DNA from: Ramlibacter pinisoli
Lineage (GTDB): Bacteria > Pseudomonadota > Gammaproteobacteria > Burkholderiales > Burkholderiaceae_C
DNA length: 64,000 nt
NCBI RefSeq assembly: GCF_009758015.1
Contig: NZ_WSEL01000009.1
Location: 372,001 to 436,000, forward strand
Direction of reading: 5' to 3'
Shown piece after piece: positions 8,331 to 16,995 of the stretch (positions are counted from its first letter, which is position 1; the number at the start of each line of letters is the position of its first letter). The position numbers were made by a program, and so were the translations under genes. The notes beneath the pieces were generated by a model. It was not told where the DNA came from. It ran no database searches and saw nothing but the letters and a program-made list of their open reading frames with translations.

Positions 8331-9452
8331 TCAGCGCGCGAACGAGCCGTCCTTGCGGATCATGGTCAGGGCCACGAAGCGCGAGCCCAGGTTGCTCTGC
8401 TTGCCGTACGAGACGGCGAAACCGCCCAGGTCCTCGTTGTTCATCGCCTCCAGCGTGGAGATGACCTTGGCGCGCGTGTACGGCGGCTGGATCTTCTGCA
8501 GCGCCTGGGCCACCAGCTTGGCATTGAGGAAGCCCTCCATGCTGTTGTAGCTGTACTTCTTGTCGTCCAGCTGGCCGATGATCTTCTGGTAGTCGCGCAC
8601 CACCGGGGTGCCCAGCTCGGTGAACGGGTACGGCACGACCTGGCTGACGATGACGCCGGCGGCATCCTCGCCCAGGTCGGCGTGCAGGCCCGAGGCCACG
8701 CTCAGCACCATGAACTGCGGCCGCTTGCCCTTGGCGCGCAGGCCCTTGACCAGCGCCGCCGCCGGCTTGGACTGGCCGATGAACAGCACGGCCTGCGGAT
8801 CGGCCGCAGCCAGCGCCTCGACGGCCTTGTCGACGTCGACCGTGCCGCGCGGCACGGGCGCCGCGGCCACCGCCTTGCCGCCACGCTTCTGGATGGCCGC
8901 ATTCAGCGCGTCCAGGCCTTCCTTGCCGAACGCATCGTCCTGGTAGGCCGCGGCGATGCGCGTGACGCCGATGGTCCAGGCGTGGTTGACGGTCGCCTCG
9001 ATCTCGTCGGTGGTGCTGGCGCGCACGTGGAACAGGCCCGGCACGTAGGGGTCGCGCAGCGACTTGGCGCCGCTGGTGTTGCCGATCTCGGCGATGCCCG
9101 CGGCCTGCACCAGGGGCACGATCTTCTGCACGTTGGCGGTGCCGCGGTAGCCCACCAGGGCCAGCACGTTCTGTTCGATCAGGGCCTTGGTGTTCTCGGC
9201 CGTCTTGTCCGGGTTGAAGCCGTCGTCGCGGCTGACCAGCTTGATCTTCTCGCCGCGCACGCCGCCCTTCTTGTTCAGGTCGTCGAAATAGGCGTTCATG
9301 CCGCGCAGGTAGTCCTTGGTGAGCGCGGCGGAAGTGCCCGACAGGTCGCCGGAATGCCCCAGCACGATGTCGGCGAAGGACAGGGTCGGCGCCAGGCAGG
9401 CGGCGATGGCAAGGAGGCGGCCGGCACGGGCCACCGTTGAAGACTTCATCAT
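8331..9452 (-). CDS. Branched-chain-amino-acid-type ABC transporter receptor (LivK-like) 1
   Basis: A 373-residue periplasmic binding protein: signal peptide (cleavage probably after LSFA), then IVLGHSGDLSGTSAALTKDYLRGMNAYF, the Peripla_BP_6/LivK N-terminal lobe, and ...VALVGYRGTANVQKIVPL... In Burkholderiales this family binds branched amino acids but also aromatic acids and amides. There are no permease or ATPase genes next to it, so it is an orphan receptor in this window. AGGGGAA precedes a double ATG (9452/9449), and either could start translation. Confidence 0.88.
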   Translation of the reverse strand: MMKSSTVARAGRLLAIAACLAPTLSFADIVLGHSGDLSGTSAALTKDYLRGMNAYFDDLNKKGGVRGEKIKLVSRDDGFNPDKTAENTKALIEQNVLALVGYRGTANVQKIVPLVQAAGIAEIGNTSGAKSLRDPYVPGLFHVRASTTDEIEATVNHAWTIGVTRIAAAYQDDAFGKEGLDALNAAIQKRGGKAVAAAPVPRGTVDVDKAVEALAAADPQAVLFIGQSKPAAALVKGLRAKGKRPQFMVLSVASGLHADLGEDAAGVIVSQVVPYPFTELGTPVVRDYQKIIGQLDDKKYSYNSMEGFLNAKLVAQALQKIQPPYTRAKVISTLEAMNNEDLGGFAVSYGKQSNLGSRFVALTMIRKDGSFAR

Positions 9453-9616
9453 TTCCCCTATTGGTCTTGTCCGTGGCGAGCGCCACCGGTCGAAGTTACC
9501 CGACCCGCCCCGTTCGCGGAAGCCTGCCGGCGGCGGCGCGTCGGGGAAAAGTCACAGACCCCGCGTCCGCATCGTGCGCCGCAAGGGCGTGGCGCCCCGC
9601 GATCGTCGTCCTGGCG

Positions 9617-10591
9617 TCATTCGGGCGCGATGCCCGCGGCCTTGACCACCCGGCCCCACTTCACGATCTCGGCGCTGATGAAGCCGGCGAAGTCGGACGG
9701 CGAGCTGCCGGCCGGCTCGAAGCCCTGGGCGATCAGCTGCTCGCGCGTGGCGGGCAGCTTCAGGATCTCGTTGATCTCTCGGCTCACCTTCTGCACGATG
9801 TCGGCCGGCGTGCCGCGCGGCGCGAGCAGCCCGTACCAGGTGACCGCGCTGTAGCCGGGCAGGCCCGACTCGGCGATGGTCGGCAGGTCCGGCAGCGTGG
9901 CCGAGCGTTGGCTGGAGGTGACGGCCAGCGGCCGCAGCCGGCCCGACTTCACGAACGGCATCGCCGCCGGCATGGTGGCGAAGAACAGCTGCACCTGGCC
10001 GCCCAGCAGGTCGGTGAAGGCCGGCCCGCCGCCCTTGTACGGCACGTGCACCATGTCGACCCGCGCCATGGTGTTGAACAGCTCGCCGGCCAGGTGCGAC
10101 GAGGTGCCGCGGCCGGCCGAGGGGTAGTTCAGCGAGTGCGGCTGCGACTTCGCCAGCGCGATGAGGTCGGCCACCGACTGCGCCGGCACCGAGGGGTTGA
10201 CCACCAGGATGTTGGGCGTCACCGCCACCAGCGAGATCGGCGCGAAGTCCTTCTCGGGGTCGTACGGCAGGTGCTTGAAGGTGCTGGCGTTGATGGCGTT
10301 CGGGGCGATGTTCCCCATCAGCAGCGTGTAGCCGTCGGGCGCCGCATGGGCCGCGGCGTCGGTGCCGATGTTGCCGCCGGCGCCGCCGCGGTTGTCGATG
10401 GTGATCGGCTGGCCCAGGCGCTGCGACAGCGCCGGCGCCAGCAGGCGCGCCACGATGTCGGTGCCGCCGCCCGGCGGGAAGGCGACGATGAGGCGGATCG
10501 GCCGCTCGGGCCAGGCGGCCCGGGCCGGCAGCAGCGCCGCGCCCAGGAGCAATGCCAGGCCCAGGCGGGCCAGCGGTCGGATGGAGGCCAT
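9617..10591 (-). CDS. Bug/TctC-type receptor 2
   Basis: A 324-residue Bug receptor with signal MASIRPLARLGLALLLGAAL...ARA and the family pattern [55 protein letters not shown]. The gene is 29 bases downstream of the Gfo/Idh oxidoreductase gene on the same strand, so it is the third gene of the acyl-CoA dehydrogenase operon. An AGGGG lies 13 bases upstream of the ATG, rather far for a ribosome site. Confidence 0.92.
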   Translation of the reverse strand: MASIRPLARLGLALLLGAALLPARAAWPERPIRLIVAFPPGGGTDIVARLLAPALSQRLGQPITIDNRGGAGGNIGTDAAAHAAPDGYTLLMGNIAPNAINASTFKHLPYDPEKDFAPISLVAVTPNILVVNPSVPAQSVADLIALAKSQPHSLNYPSAGRGTSSHLAGELFNTMARVDMVHVPYKGGGPAFTDLLGGQVQLFFATMPAAMPFVKSGRLRPLAVTSSQRSATLPDLPTIAESGLPGYSAVTWYGLLAPRGTPADIVQKVSREINEILKLPATREQLIAQGFEPAGSSPSDFAGFISAEIVKWGRVVKAAGIAPE

Positions 10592-10620
10592 GCTGCGTTT
10601 CCCCTCGACGTCGTTGTTCG

Positions 10621-11703
10621 TCACCCGTGCGCCACGGCCACGGAGCGCCCGGTGCGCGCCGACTCCTCGATCGCCAGCGTGACCGCCAGCGTGTGGCGCG
10701 CGTCGGCCGGCGTGGCCAGGTTGCACGGCTTGCCGGTCGACAGGTAGTCGAGCCAGGCGCGGGTCTCGTCGGCGATGGGTCCCAGGAAATCGCCCAGCGC
10801 CCAGTCGCCCGGCGTCGAGCTCTCCAGGAACACCGTCTCGACCTTCTGCCCCGGCAGGTAGACGTGCGGGAAGCCGGCGTTGGTGTGCATGATCTGATCG
10901 GTGTGGTCGTCGTTGACCAGCAGCACGCCGTCGGTGCCCAGCAGTTCGACGCGCGCGCTGTGGCCGACCGAGGGCCACTTCTCCGGCAGCGCGTAGCTCA
11001 CGCCCAGGTTCACCACCGCGCCATCGCGGCAGGTGAGCACCGCCCAGGTCACGTCGTCGACGTCGTGGCCGGCCGCCTGGATCACGCCCTTCTGGCCGCG
11101 GGCGAAGACCTCGGTGACCGGGTTGCCCTCGAGCAGCCAGCCCATGAGGTCGACGTAGTACGTCAGCGCGTCCACCACCGGCGTGGCGTGCGGGTTGCGC
11201 CCCAGCATGGCGAGGCATTGCGCGCGCGAGTTGTACAGGCGGGCGCAGGCCCCGGTGATGGTGCCCAGGCGGCCCTGCTTGAGCTGCTCCTTGGCGAGCA
11301 GGTAGCGGGTCTTGTAGCGCCGGCTGTAGCCCACCCGCAGGTCGCCGCCCAGTTCGGCCACCGTGCGCAGCATCAGGTCGGCCTCCGGCACGGTCAGCGC
11401 GATCGGCTTTTCCACCAGCACCGGGACCTGGCGCCGCAGCCCGGCCAGCACGGGCGCGGTGTGCTCGCCCTCGGCGGACGACACGATGATGGCGTTCACC
11501 TCGGGGTGCGAGACCAGCGCCTCCATGTCGGTGGTGCAGAACGAGGCGTCGATCGTCCTGGCCAGCTTCTGCGCCGCCGCTTCATCGGTGTCCATGACGC
11601 CGATGAAGCGCACCGACGGGTGCATGGCCGCCAGCCGCCCGCGCAGCGTGCCGATGCGGCCGCTGCCGACGATGGCCAGCCCGATGTCCTTCTTCGCTTT
11701 CAT
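10621..11703 (-). CDS. Gfo/Idh/MocA-family NAD(P)-dependent oxidoreductase 1
   Basis: A 360-residue two-domain oxidoreductase. The N-terminal Rossmann fold starts IGLAIVGSGRIGTLRGRLA (GxGxxG) and carries the family VEKPIAL motif (EKP catalytic Lys) near residue 98; the C-terminal domain follows. Members oxidise or reduce sugars, inositols or related polyols, and some act as dechlorinating or opine-type enzymes. It is the middle gene of the operon acyl-CoA dehydrogenase, oxidoreductase, Bug receptor; 16 bases separate it from the dehydrogenase stop. Confidence 0.85.
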   Translation of the reverse strand: MKAKKDIGLAIVGSGRIGTLRGRLAAMHPSVRFIGVMDTDEAAAQKLARTIDASFCTTDMEALVSHPEVNAIIVSSAEGEHTAPVLAGLRRQVPVLVEKPIALTVPEADLMLRTVAELGGDLRVGYSRRYKTRYLLAKEQLKQGRLGTITGACARLYNSRAQCLAMLGRNPHATPVVDALTYYVDLMGWLLEGNPVTEVFARGQKGVIQAAGHDVDDVTWAVLTCRDGAVVNLGVSYALPEKWPSVGHSARVELLGTDGVLLVNDDHTDQIMHTNAGFPHVYLPGQKVETVFLESSTPGDWALGDFLGPIADETRAWLDYLSTGKPCNLATPADARHTLAVTLAIEESARTGRSVAVAHG

Positions 11704-11719
11704 GGCGTCGCAGCTTTCT

Positions 11720-12862
11720 TCACAGGCCCAGGCTGGCCGCGATGATGTTCTTCTGGATCTCCGAGGTGCCGCCGCCGATGGTGGCCAGCCGCGAGTCGCG
11801 GAAGAAGCGCTGCATCGGGTATTCCATGCAGTAGCCGTAGCCGCCCAGGATCTGCAGGCAGACGTCGGAGATGGTCTTGTACGACTCGCCCACGTAGTAC
11901 TTGATGACCGCGGTGTCGGCCCGCTCGGCCTGGCCGTGCTCCATCAGCCAGGCGTAGCGGCGCACCATGGTCTGCGCGGTGTCCAGCATCACCTTCATGT
12001 CGGCGAACTTGTGCTGGGTGACCTGGAAGCTGCCGATGGGCTTGCCGAACTGGGTGCGCGTCTTGGCGTAGTCGAGAGCGAACTCGAACGCGCGCCGGGC
12101 CGCCCCGATGCGCGCCGCCGACAGGCACAGGCGCTCGTAGCGCAGCGTGTCCTCGCAGATCGCCCAGCCCTTGTCCAGCTCGCCCAGCAGGGCGCTGCGC
12201 GGCACCCGCACGTCGGTGTAGGTCACCTCCGTGGTGCCGATGGCGTGCTGGCCCAGCGTCGGGATCTTGCGCACCTCGATGCCGGGCAACTTGGTGTCGA
12301 CCAGGAAGGTGCTGATGCCCAGCTGCTTCTTGCCCAGGTCGCTGGTGCGCAGCGCCACCAGCACGTAGTCGGCGATGTCCATCCCCGAGGTGAACTGCTT
12401 GCGGCCGTTGATGACGAAGTGGTCACCGTCGGCCACCGCCCGCGTCTTCAGCGCAGCGGCGTCGGAGCCGGAGTCGGGCTCGGTGAGCGCGAAGGCGAAC
12501 GAGAGCTCGCCCTGCACGACGCCCGGGACGATGCGCTGCTTCTGCTCCTCGGTGCCGTGCTTGAGGACGGCGTAGCAACCGTAGGTGAAGTTGCGGAACA
12601 GCCAGAGGCCCAGCTCCTCGAAGTGGTTGCCGGTCTCCTCCAGCAGCAGTGCCAGGTCGGTCGGCGAGCCACCCGCGCCGCCGTATTCCTCCGGCGCGAT
12701 CAGGCCCAGCCAGCCGGCACGCGCCAGCGCCTGGAAGGCCTCGCGCGGCGGCTGCATCTGCTCGTCGCAGCGGGCCGCGTAGTCCATGGGACACACGTCG
12801 TCGAGCAGCGTGCGGACGTGGTCGACCAGGGCCTGCTGGTCGGGGGTGATGCCGAAATTCAT
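11720..12862 (-). CDS. Acyl-CoA dehydrogenase
   Basis: A 380-residue flavoenzyme of normal family length. Visible motifs are FAFALTEPDSGSDAAALKT (FAD contact loop), GRKQFTSG, the helix RTQFGKPIGSFQVTQHKFADM and the C-terminal ILGGYGYCMEYPMQRFFRDSRLATIGGGTSEIQKNIIA. It introduces a 2,3 double bond into an acyl-CoA. The ATG at 12862 (MNFGITPDQQ) fits the family start; an earlier in-frame start at 12898 would lie inside the palindromic operator 25 bases upstream. The operator links it to the TetR gene at 14398-15045. Confidence 0.9.
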   Translation of the reverse strand: MNFGITPDQQALVDHVRTLLDDVCPMDYAARCDEQMQPPREAFQALARAGWLGLIAPEEYGGAGGSPTDLALLLEETGNHFEELGLWLFRNFTYGCYAVLKHGTEEQKQRIVPGVVQGELSFAFALTEPDSGSDAAALKTRAVADGDHFVINGRKQFTSGMDIADYVLVALRTSDLGKKQLGISTFLVDTKLPGIEVRKIPTLGQHAIGTTEVTYTDVRVPRSALLGELDKGWAICEDTLRYERLCLSAARIGAARRAFEFALDYAKTRTQFGKPIGSFQVTQHKFADMKVMLDTAQTMVRRYAWLMEHGQAERADTAVIKYYVGESYKTISDVCLQILGGYGYCMEYPMQRFFRDSRLATIGGGTSEIQKNIIAASLGL

Positions 12863-12886
12863 GCGAAGCGGTCTCTCTGTATCAAG

Positions 12887-12910
12887 TGATTCAAGCAACT
12901 GATTGAATCA
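12887..12910. promoter_or_regulatory. TetR-type operator, site 1 (before acyl-CoA dehydrogenase)
   Basis: A 24-base dyad TGATTCAA-N8-TTGAATCA in AT-rich DNA immediately upstream of the acyl-CoA dehydrogenase start. Its reverse complement matches the site beside tetR (15093-15116) at 22 of 24 aligned positions, including the centre, which is far beyond chance in this very GC-rich sequence. The TetR protein encoded between the two sites is the obvious ligand. Confidence 0.75.
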
Positions 12911-12931
12911 TAGGCCGGACAGCCCCGACCG

Positions 12932-13543
12932 TCAATCACGCCGGGCCGCCGCGAGCGAGCCGGCCAGCGCCAGTGCGCGCTCCAGGGGGTCGCCGTCCAC
13001 CACCTCGGTCACCAGGCCCCACGCCTGGGCCCGCTCGGGCGCCAGGGGGCGGCCGGTGAGCGCGGCGTAGGCGATGCCGCGCGGGGCCATCGCATGGACC
13101 GCGGCCTTGACGATCTGCGCCCCCGGCACGAAGCCGAAGTTGATCTCGGGCAGGCCGATGCGGGCGTCGCGGCCGGCGATCACCGCATCCGAGGCGGCCA
13201 GGATGGGCAGCGCCGCCCCGAAGCAGTAGCCCTGCACGGCGGTGACGATGGCCTGCGGCAGCTCGCGCAGCAAGCGCCGCCAGTGCTCGGTGGCGGAGCG
13301 CGCCCGCGCCAGCTGGTCGGGCGGCCGGGTGGAGCTGTCAAAGAAGTCCTTCATGTCCATGCCGGCGCAGAAGTTGCCGCCGATGCCGTGGAACACCAGC
13401 GCGCGCACGGCCGGGTCGGCGCGCGCCGCCAGCAGCGCGGCCTCCATGGCCAGCGTGAGTTCCACCCCGATGGCGTTGCGCTTGGCGGCGCGGTCCAGCC
13501 CGATGGACCGGATGCCGCCCGCGTGGTCGTCGATGCGCAGCAT
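12932..13543 (-). CDS. Short crotonase-fold protein (enoyl-CoA hydratase/isomerase family)
   Basis: A 203-residue crotonase homologue, about 50 residues shorter than usual because the C-terminal helices that help trimerisation are missing. The CoA/oxyanion segment GGNFCAGMDMKDFF is present near residue 58. The first catalytic Glu position of hydratases is replaced (YCFGAALPILAASD), whereas the second is kept (LPEINFGFVPG), a pattern closer to isomerases or other crotonase activities. It starts five bases after the stop of the upstream crotonase-like gene, so it is co-transcribed with it and tetR. Confidence 0.8.
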   Translation of the reverse strand: MLRIDDHAGGIRSIGLDRAAKRNAIGVELTLAMEAALLAARADPAVRALVFHGIGGNFCAGMDMKDFFDSSTRPPDQLARARSATEHWRRLLRELPQAIVTAVQGYCFGAALPILAASDAVIAGRDARIGLPEINFGFVPGAQIVKAAVHAMAPRGIAYAALTGRPLAPERAQAWGLVTEVVDGDPLERALALAGSLAAARRD

Positions 13544-13548
13544 GGCCG

Positions 13549-14382
13549 TCAGCTCCCCAGCCCGGGCTTGCTCTTGCCAGCCAGGAAGCTGGCGACGCCA
13601 GCCGCACGCGATGATGGCCGGCCGGCCTGCAGCTCTTTCAGCTGCGCCACCTTGGCGGCGTTGTAGTCCAGCACGGCGTCCCACGCGATCGCGCCCACCT
13701 CGGCCAGCGTCTCCTTCGTCAGGCGCAGCGCGAGCGGGTCCTTGGCGGCGAGGTCGCGCGCCAGGGCCTGCGTCTCGCGCTCGAGGTCGGCGGCCGGGAA
13801 GGTGCAGGTCACGATCCCGCGGGCCTCCGCCTCGCGGGCGTCGACGACGGTGCCGTCGATGACCACGAAGCGGGCGTCGTGCGCGGCGAAGACGATGTCG
13901 CTCGCGGCGAGGACGGCGACGGTGGCGGCCTCACACGTCCCGCCGGCCATTGCGACCACCGGTTGGGGCAAGGCGCGCAGCAGCGTGGAGGGCGCCATGC
14001 CGGGGTCGCCAAGGCATCCATCGGTCCCCGCCCCTGTCGTCATGCCGGGCTCGACCCTGTCCATCGTCATGCCGGGCTCGACCCGGCATCCATCTCCCGC
14101 GCCGGGTTCGTCCGGGATTTTTCCATCGGTCGCGCGGTCGTCACTTCCCGGAGATGGATTGCGGGTCGAGCCCGCAATGACGGGATCAATGGATGGATTG
14201 CGGGTTGGGCCCGCCATGACGGGATCGAGGGATGGATGGCGGGTCGAGTCCGCCAGGACAAGCACGACCCGCACTTCGTCATCGCCCGCCAGGCCCGCCA
14301 GTCCCGGCAGCACCTGCGCCAACCGGTCCACGGCCACGGTCAGGACGCCGTCGGCCAGCACGGCGCCATCTGGAATCTGCAT
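13549..14382 (-). CDS. Crotonase-like protein interrupted by an in-frame repeat insertion
   Basis: The 277-residue reading frame has crotonase sequence at its start (DDEVRVVLVLAD, to residue 45) and from residue 131 on (STLLRALPQPVVAMAGGTCEAATVAVLAASDIVFAA..., then VVDAREAEARGIV and a C-terminus ending FLAGKSKPGLGS). Residues 46-130 are translated repeat DNA (STRHPSLDPVMAGPTRNPS...GCRVEPGMT). The insertion sits where the oxyanion-hole loop should be, and a second segment (normally about 30 residues with the catalytic Glu) is missing after HDARF. The open frame survives, but enzyme activity of the normal kind is unlikely. It lies 15 bases after tetR. Confidence 0.65.
   Translation of the reverse strand: MQIPDGAVLADGVLTVAVDRLAQVLPGLAGLAGDDEVRVVLVLADSTRHPSLDPVMAGPTRNPSIDPVIAGSTRNPSPGSDDRATDGKIPDEPGAGDGCRVEPGMTMDRVEPGMTTGAGTDGCLGDPGMAPSTLLRALPQPVVAMAGGTCEAATVAVLAASDIVFAAHDARFVVIDGTVVDAREAEARGIVTCTFPAADLERETQALARDLAAKDPLALRLTKETLAEVGAIAWDAVLDYNAAKVAQLKELQAGRPSSRAAGVASFLAGKSKPGLGS
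13993..14247. repeat. Stem-loop intergenic-type repeat cluster inside a coding frame
   Basis: Several copies of a unit around TGCCGGGCTCGACCCGGCATCCATC and its inverse GGATGGATTGCGGGTCGAGCCCGC alternate over 255 bases. The best-formed copy is a large hairpin, 14065-14098 against 14150-14183, with arms that are themselves small hairpins. The length is a multiple of three, and all six codon positions it uses are free of stops in the crotonase frame. The same unit occurs at 29325-29510. Confidence 0.85.
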
Positions 14383-14397
14383 GGGCTGCGCCCCGGG

Positions 14398-15045
14398 TCA
14401 GGCCGCGCGCAGGCCGGCGGCGGCGAAGCGCACCAGGTGCTCGAGGGCGGCTTCGGGGTCGGAGGTGTCGATGTCGCCGTGGCTGATCGACTCGATGCGG
14501 CCGGGCGCGGCCATGGTGTAGACCATCGCGCCCATCACGAAGTGGAAGCGCCAGTACAGCTCCTTGGGCTCGAGCTTGGGCAGCGCCTGGGCCAGCGCCT
14601 GCAGCGCCATCGCGCTGGAGGCGTTGAAGGCCTTGCCCAGTGCGGCGCGCCGCACCTCCTCACGCTCGAAGGCCATGCGGGCGCGCAGCATGGTGAACGC
14701 CACGCCGTTGGGCGTGTGCAGCGCGTCGAAGGCCGGCCGCAGGAAGGCGCGCAGCACGTCCTCCAGCTTGGGGCGTCCGTGCCGGTCGAGCGTGAGGTCG
14801 CGCAGCAGCTGCTCGCGCATCTGCGCGATCGGGCGGGCCCGCAGCGTGAACAGCTCCTCCAGCACCGCTTCCTTGGAACCGAAGTGGTAGTGCGCCGCGG
14901 CGCTGTTGACGCCCGCGGCGGAGGTGATCTCGCGCAGGCTGACGGCGTCGATGCCGCGCTCGCTGAACAGGCGCTCGGCCGCCTGCAGGATGCGCTCGGG
15001 CGTGCTCGCGTTGGAATCGGCGGTGACCTCGGCTTCCCTGGCCAT
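14398..15045 (-). CDS. TetR/AcrR-family transcriptional regulator
   Basis: A 215-residue regulator with an N-terminal TetR helix-turn-helix ([49 protein letters not shown]) and a C-terminal ligand/dimer domain. The ATG at 15045 was chosen; another in-frame ATG at 15078 is possible and lies eight bases from the operator. It is divergent from a Bug-hydratase-lyase-ligase operon, with a palindrome between them (15086-15116), and the same palindrome precedes the acyl-CoA dehydrogenase. Acyl-CoA or free-acid sensing is typical of TetR proteins in such settings; here that is inference. Confidence 0.88.
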   Translation of the reverse strand: MAREAEVTADSNASTPERILQAAERLFSERGIDAVSLREITSAAGVNSAAAHYHFGSKEAVLEELFTLRARPIAQMREQLLRDLTLDRHGRPKLEDVLRAFLRPAFDALHTPNGVAFTMLRARMAFEREEVRRAALGKAFNASSAMALQALAQALPKLEPKELYWRFHFVMGAMVYTMAAPGRIESISHGDIDTSDPEAALEHLVRFAAAGLRAA

Positions 15046-15085
15046 GGTGGTGCGCTCTGGTTGTGGAGGTGTCCGCATTCTATCC

Positions 15086-15116
15086 AATCAAGCGATTCAA
15101 TCAATTGCTTGATTCA
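15086..15116. promoter_or_regulatory. TetR-type operator, site 2 (tetR / Bug divergent promoter)
   Basis: AATCAAGC (15086-15093) and GCTTGATT (15107-15114) form perfect 8-base arms around a 13-base centre; the part at 15093-15116 is the near copy (22/24) of the reverse complement of site 1. The site lies between the start of tetR and that of the Bug gene at 15187, so binding could repress both directions. Confidence 0.75.
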
Positions 15117-15186
15117 CCCGCCTGCTTCAGATATGCTGCCCGCACACGAGCCGCCATGCGGCCCACCATCCGTTTCCAGGAGACCC

Positions 15187-16158
15187 ATGAAGTACGTCCA
15201 GCGCGCCACCCGATGGCTGCTGCTCGCAGCCGCGGTGGCGGTCGGCAGCACCGGCCAGGCGCAGACCTATCCCAGCAAGCCCATCCGCGTCATCGTCCCC
15301 AGCTCGCCGGGCGGCAGTCCCGACGTGCTCGCACGCCTGATCTCGGCCCCGCTCGGCGAGGAGCTGGGGCAGCCGGTGGTGGTGGAGACCGTGACCGGCG
15401 CCGCCGGCATCATCGGCACCGACAAGGTGGCCAAGTCCACGCCCGACGGCTACACGCTGCTGTACGGCTTCAACCAGGTGGCGACGATGAACCCGCCCCT
15501 GTACAAGAAGCTGCCCTACCAGCCCGAGCGCGACCTGGTCCCCCTGGGGCTGACGCTGAACCTCAGCTACATGTGGATCGCCACCAACGAGTTCGAGGCC
15601 AACAGCATCGCCGACCTCACGCGCATCAACCGCGCCAAGCCGGGCACGGTGAACTACGCGTCCACCGGGCCGGGCTCCGCCGCCCACCTCGGCGGCCTGA
15701 TGCTCGAGCGCATGACCGGCGCGCAGATGGTCCACGTGCCCTACCGCGGCAACACCAACTCCGACCTGATGGCCGGCGTGGTGCAGCTGAAGCTGGATCC
15801 GGTCGCGGCCTCGCTCGGCCTGGTGAAGGCGGGCAAGGTCAAGGTGCTGGCGGTCAGCTCGCCCAAGCGGCTGGCCGTGCTGCCCGACGTGCCCACCGTC
15901 GCCGAGTCCGTGCCGGGCTACGAGATGACCGGCTGGCAGGGCTTCTGGGCGCCGGCCGGCACGCCGCCGGCCATCGTGCAGCGGCTCAATGCCGCCATCG
16001 TGAAGGTGGTGCACAAGCCCGAGATGAACAAGCGCATCCAGGAACTCGGGTACGAGCCCCTGGGATCCACGCCCAAGGAGATGGCCGACCGCATCCACCG
16101 CGAACTCGGGGAGTGGACGGCCATCCTCAAGCAGGCCAACATCACCCTCGAGCCATGA
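15187..16158 (+). CDS. Bug/TctC-type receptor 3
   Basis: A 323-residue Bug receptor: signal MKYVQRATRWLLLAAAVAVGSTGQAQ, then YPSKPIRVIVPSSPGGSPDVLARL and PDGYTLLYGFNQ. A CAGGAGACCC ribosome site is well placed. It is the first gene of a rightward group with enoyl-CoA hydratase, CitE-like lyase and acyl-CoA ligase, suggesting that its carboxylate ligand is the substrate those enzymes activate and cleave. The TetR operator overlaps its promoter region. Confidence 0.92.
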   Translation: MKYVQRATRWLLLAAAVAVGSTGQAQTYPSKPIRVIVPSSPGGSPDVLARLISAPLGEELGQPVVVETVTGAAGIIGTDKVAKSTPDGYTLLYGFNQVATMNPPLYKKLPYQPERDLVPLGLTLNLSYMWIATNEFEANSIADLTRINRAKPGTVNYASTGPGSAAHLGGLMLERMTGAQMVHVPYRGNTNSDLMAGVVQLKLDPVAASLGLVKAGKVKVLAVSSPKRLAVLPDVPTVAESVPGYEMTGWQGFWAPAGTPPAIVQRLNAAIVKVVHKPEMNKRIQELGYEPLGSTPKEMADRIHRELGEWTAILKQANITLEP

Positions 16159-16171
16159 CGGGCAGGCACCC

Positions 16172-16966
16172 TTGAGCGAACCGGTCCACGACACCCTCAT
16201 CCTGACGCGGCAAGGCCGCGTCGCCATCCTCGCGCTCAACCGGCCCGAGGCGATGAACGCCATCAGCATGCGGATGCGCGCCGAGATGCGCCAGGCACTG
16301 GAGGCGCTGCAGGCCGATGCGGACATCGGCGCCGTGGTGCTCACCGGCAGCGGCGACAAGGCCTTCTCCGCCGGCATGGACCTGCGCGAATTCGCCAAGC
16401 TGAGCGCCGACCTGCCGGTGGCCGAGGTCAAGCGGCTGCGCCAGGCCGCCACCGACGGCATCGCCACCTTCGACAAGCCCATCCTGGCGGCGGTGAACGG
16501 GCTGGCCATCGGCGGCGGTGTCGAACTGGCACTGCTGTGCGACCTGGTGTTCGCCGCCGACACGGCCAGCTTCGCCTTCGGCGAGATCAAGCGCGGGCTG
16601 ATGCCCGGCAACGGCGGCACGCAGCGCCTGTCGCGCCGCATCGGCATGCCGCGGGCGCTGGAGATGGTGCTCACCGGCCGCACGGTCGACGCGCAGGAAG
16701 CGCTGGCCATCGGCCTGGTCGAGTACGTGGTGCCCGGGCCGGACCTGCTGGCGCGGGCCGTGGCCCTGGCCGAGCAGATGGCCGCCAACGCACCCATCGC
16801 ATTGCGCACCGCCAAGGCCGCCATCGTGCGCGGCGCCGAGATGCCGCTGCAGGACGGCCTCCGCCTCGAGCAGGACCTGGCCGCCTTCCTCTACACCACC
16901 GAAGACGCCCAGGAGGGCCCGCGCGCCTTCCTGGAGAAGCGCCCGCCCGTCTGGCGCGGCCGCTGA
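16172..16966 (+). CDS. Enoyl-CoA hydratase
   Basis: A 264-residue crotonase with both hydratase glutamates: GGGVELALLCDLVFAAD and FGEIKRGLMPGNGGTQRL, plus the oxyanion loop KAFSAGMDLREF. It should add water across a 2,3-enoyl-CoA double bond. The only plausible start is TTG at 16172, 14 bases after the Bug stop; no in-frame ATG occurs before the conserved RQGRVAILALNRPEAMNAIS. It completes the chain dehydrogenase (divergent operon), hydratase, CitE-like lyase. Confidence 0.9.
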   Translation: MSEPVHDTLILTRQGRVAILALNRPEAMNAISMRMRAEMRQALEALQADADIGAVVLTGSGDKAFSAGMDLREFAKLSADLPVAEVKRLRQAATDGIATFDKPILAAVNGLAIGGGVELALLCDLVFAADTASFAFGEIKRGLMPGNGGTQRLSRRIGMPRALEMVLTGRTVDAQEALAIGLVEYVVPGPDLLARAVALAEQMAANAPIALRTAKAAIVRGAEMPLQDGLRLEQDLAAFLYTTEDAQEGPRAFLEKRPPVWRGR

Positions 16967-16995
16967 ACCCCACCGACACCCCTCGCACCGATCCC

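Noticed and set aside
13993..14247. CRISPR array
   Set aside because: The units are imperfect and inverted relative to each other, with no constant-length spacers and no cas genes nearby.
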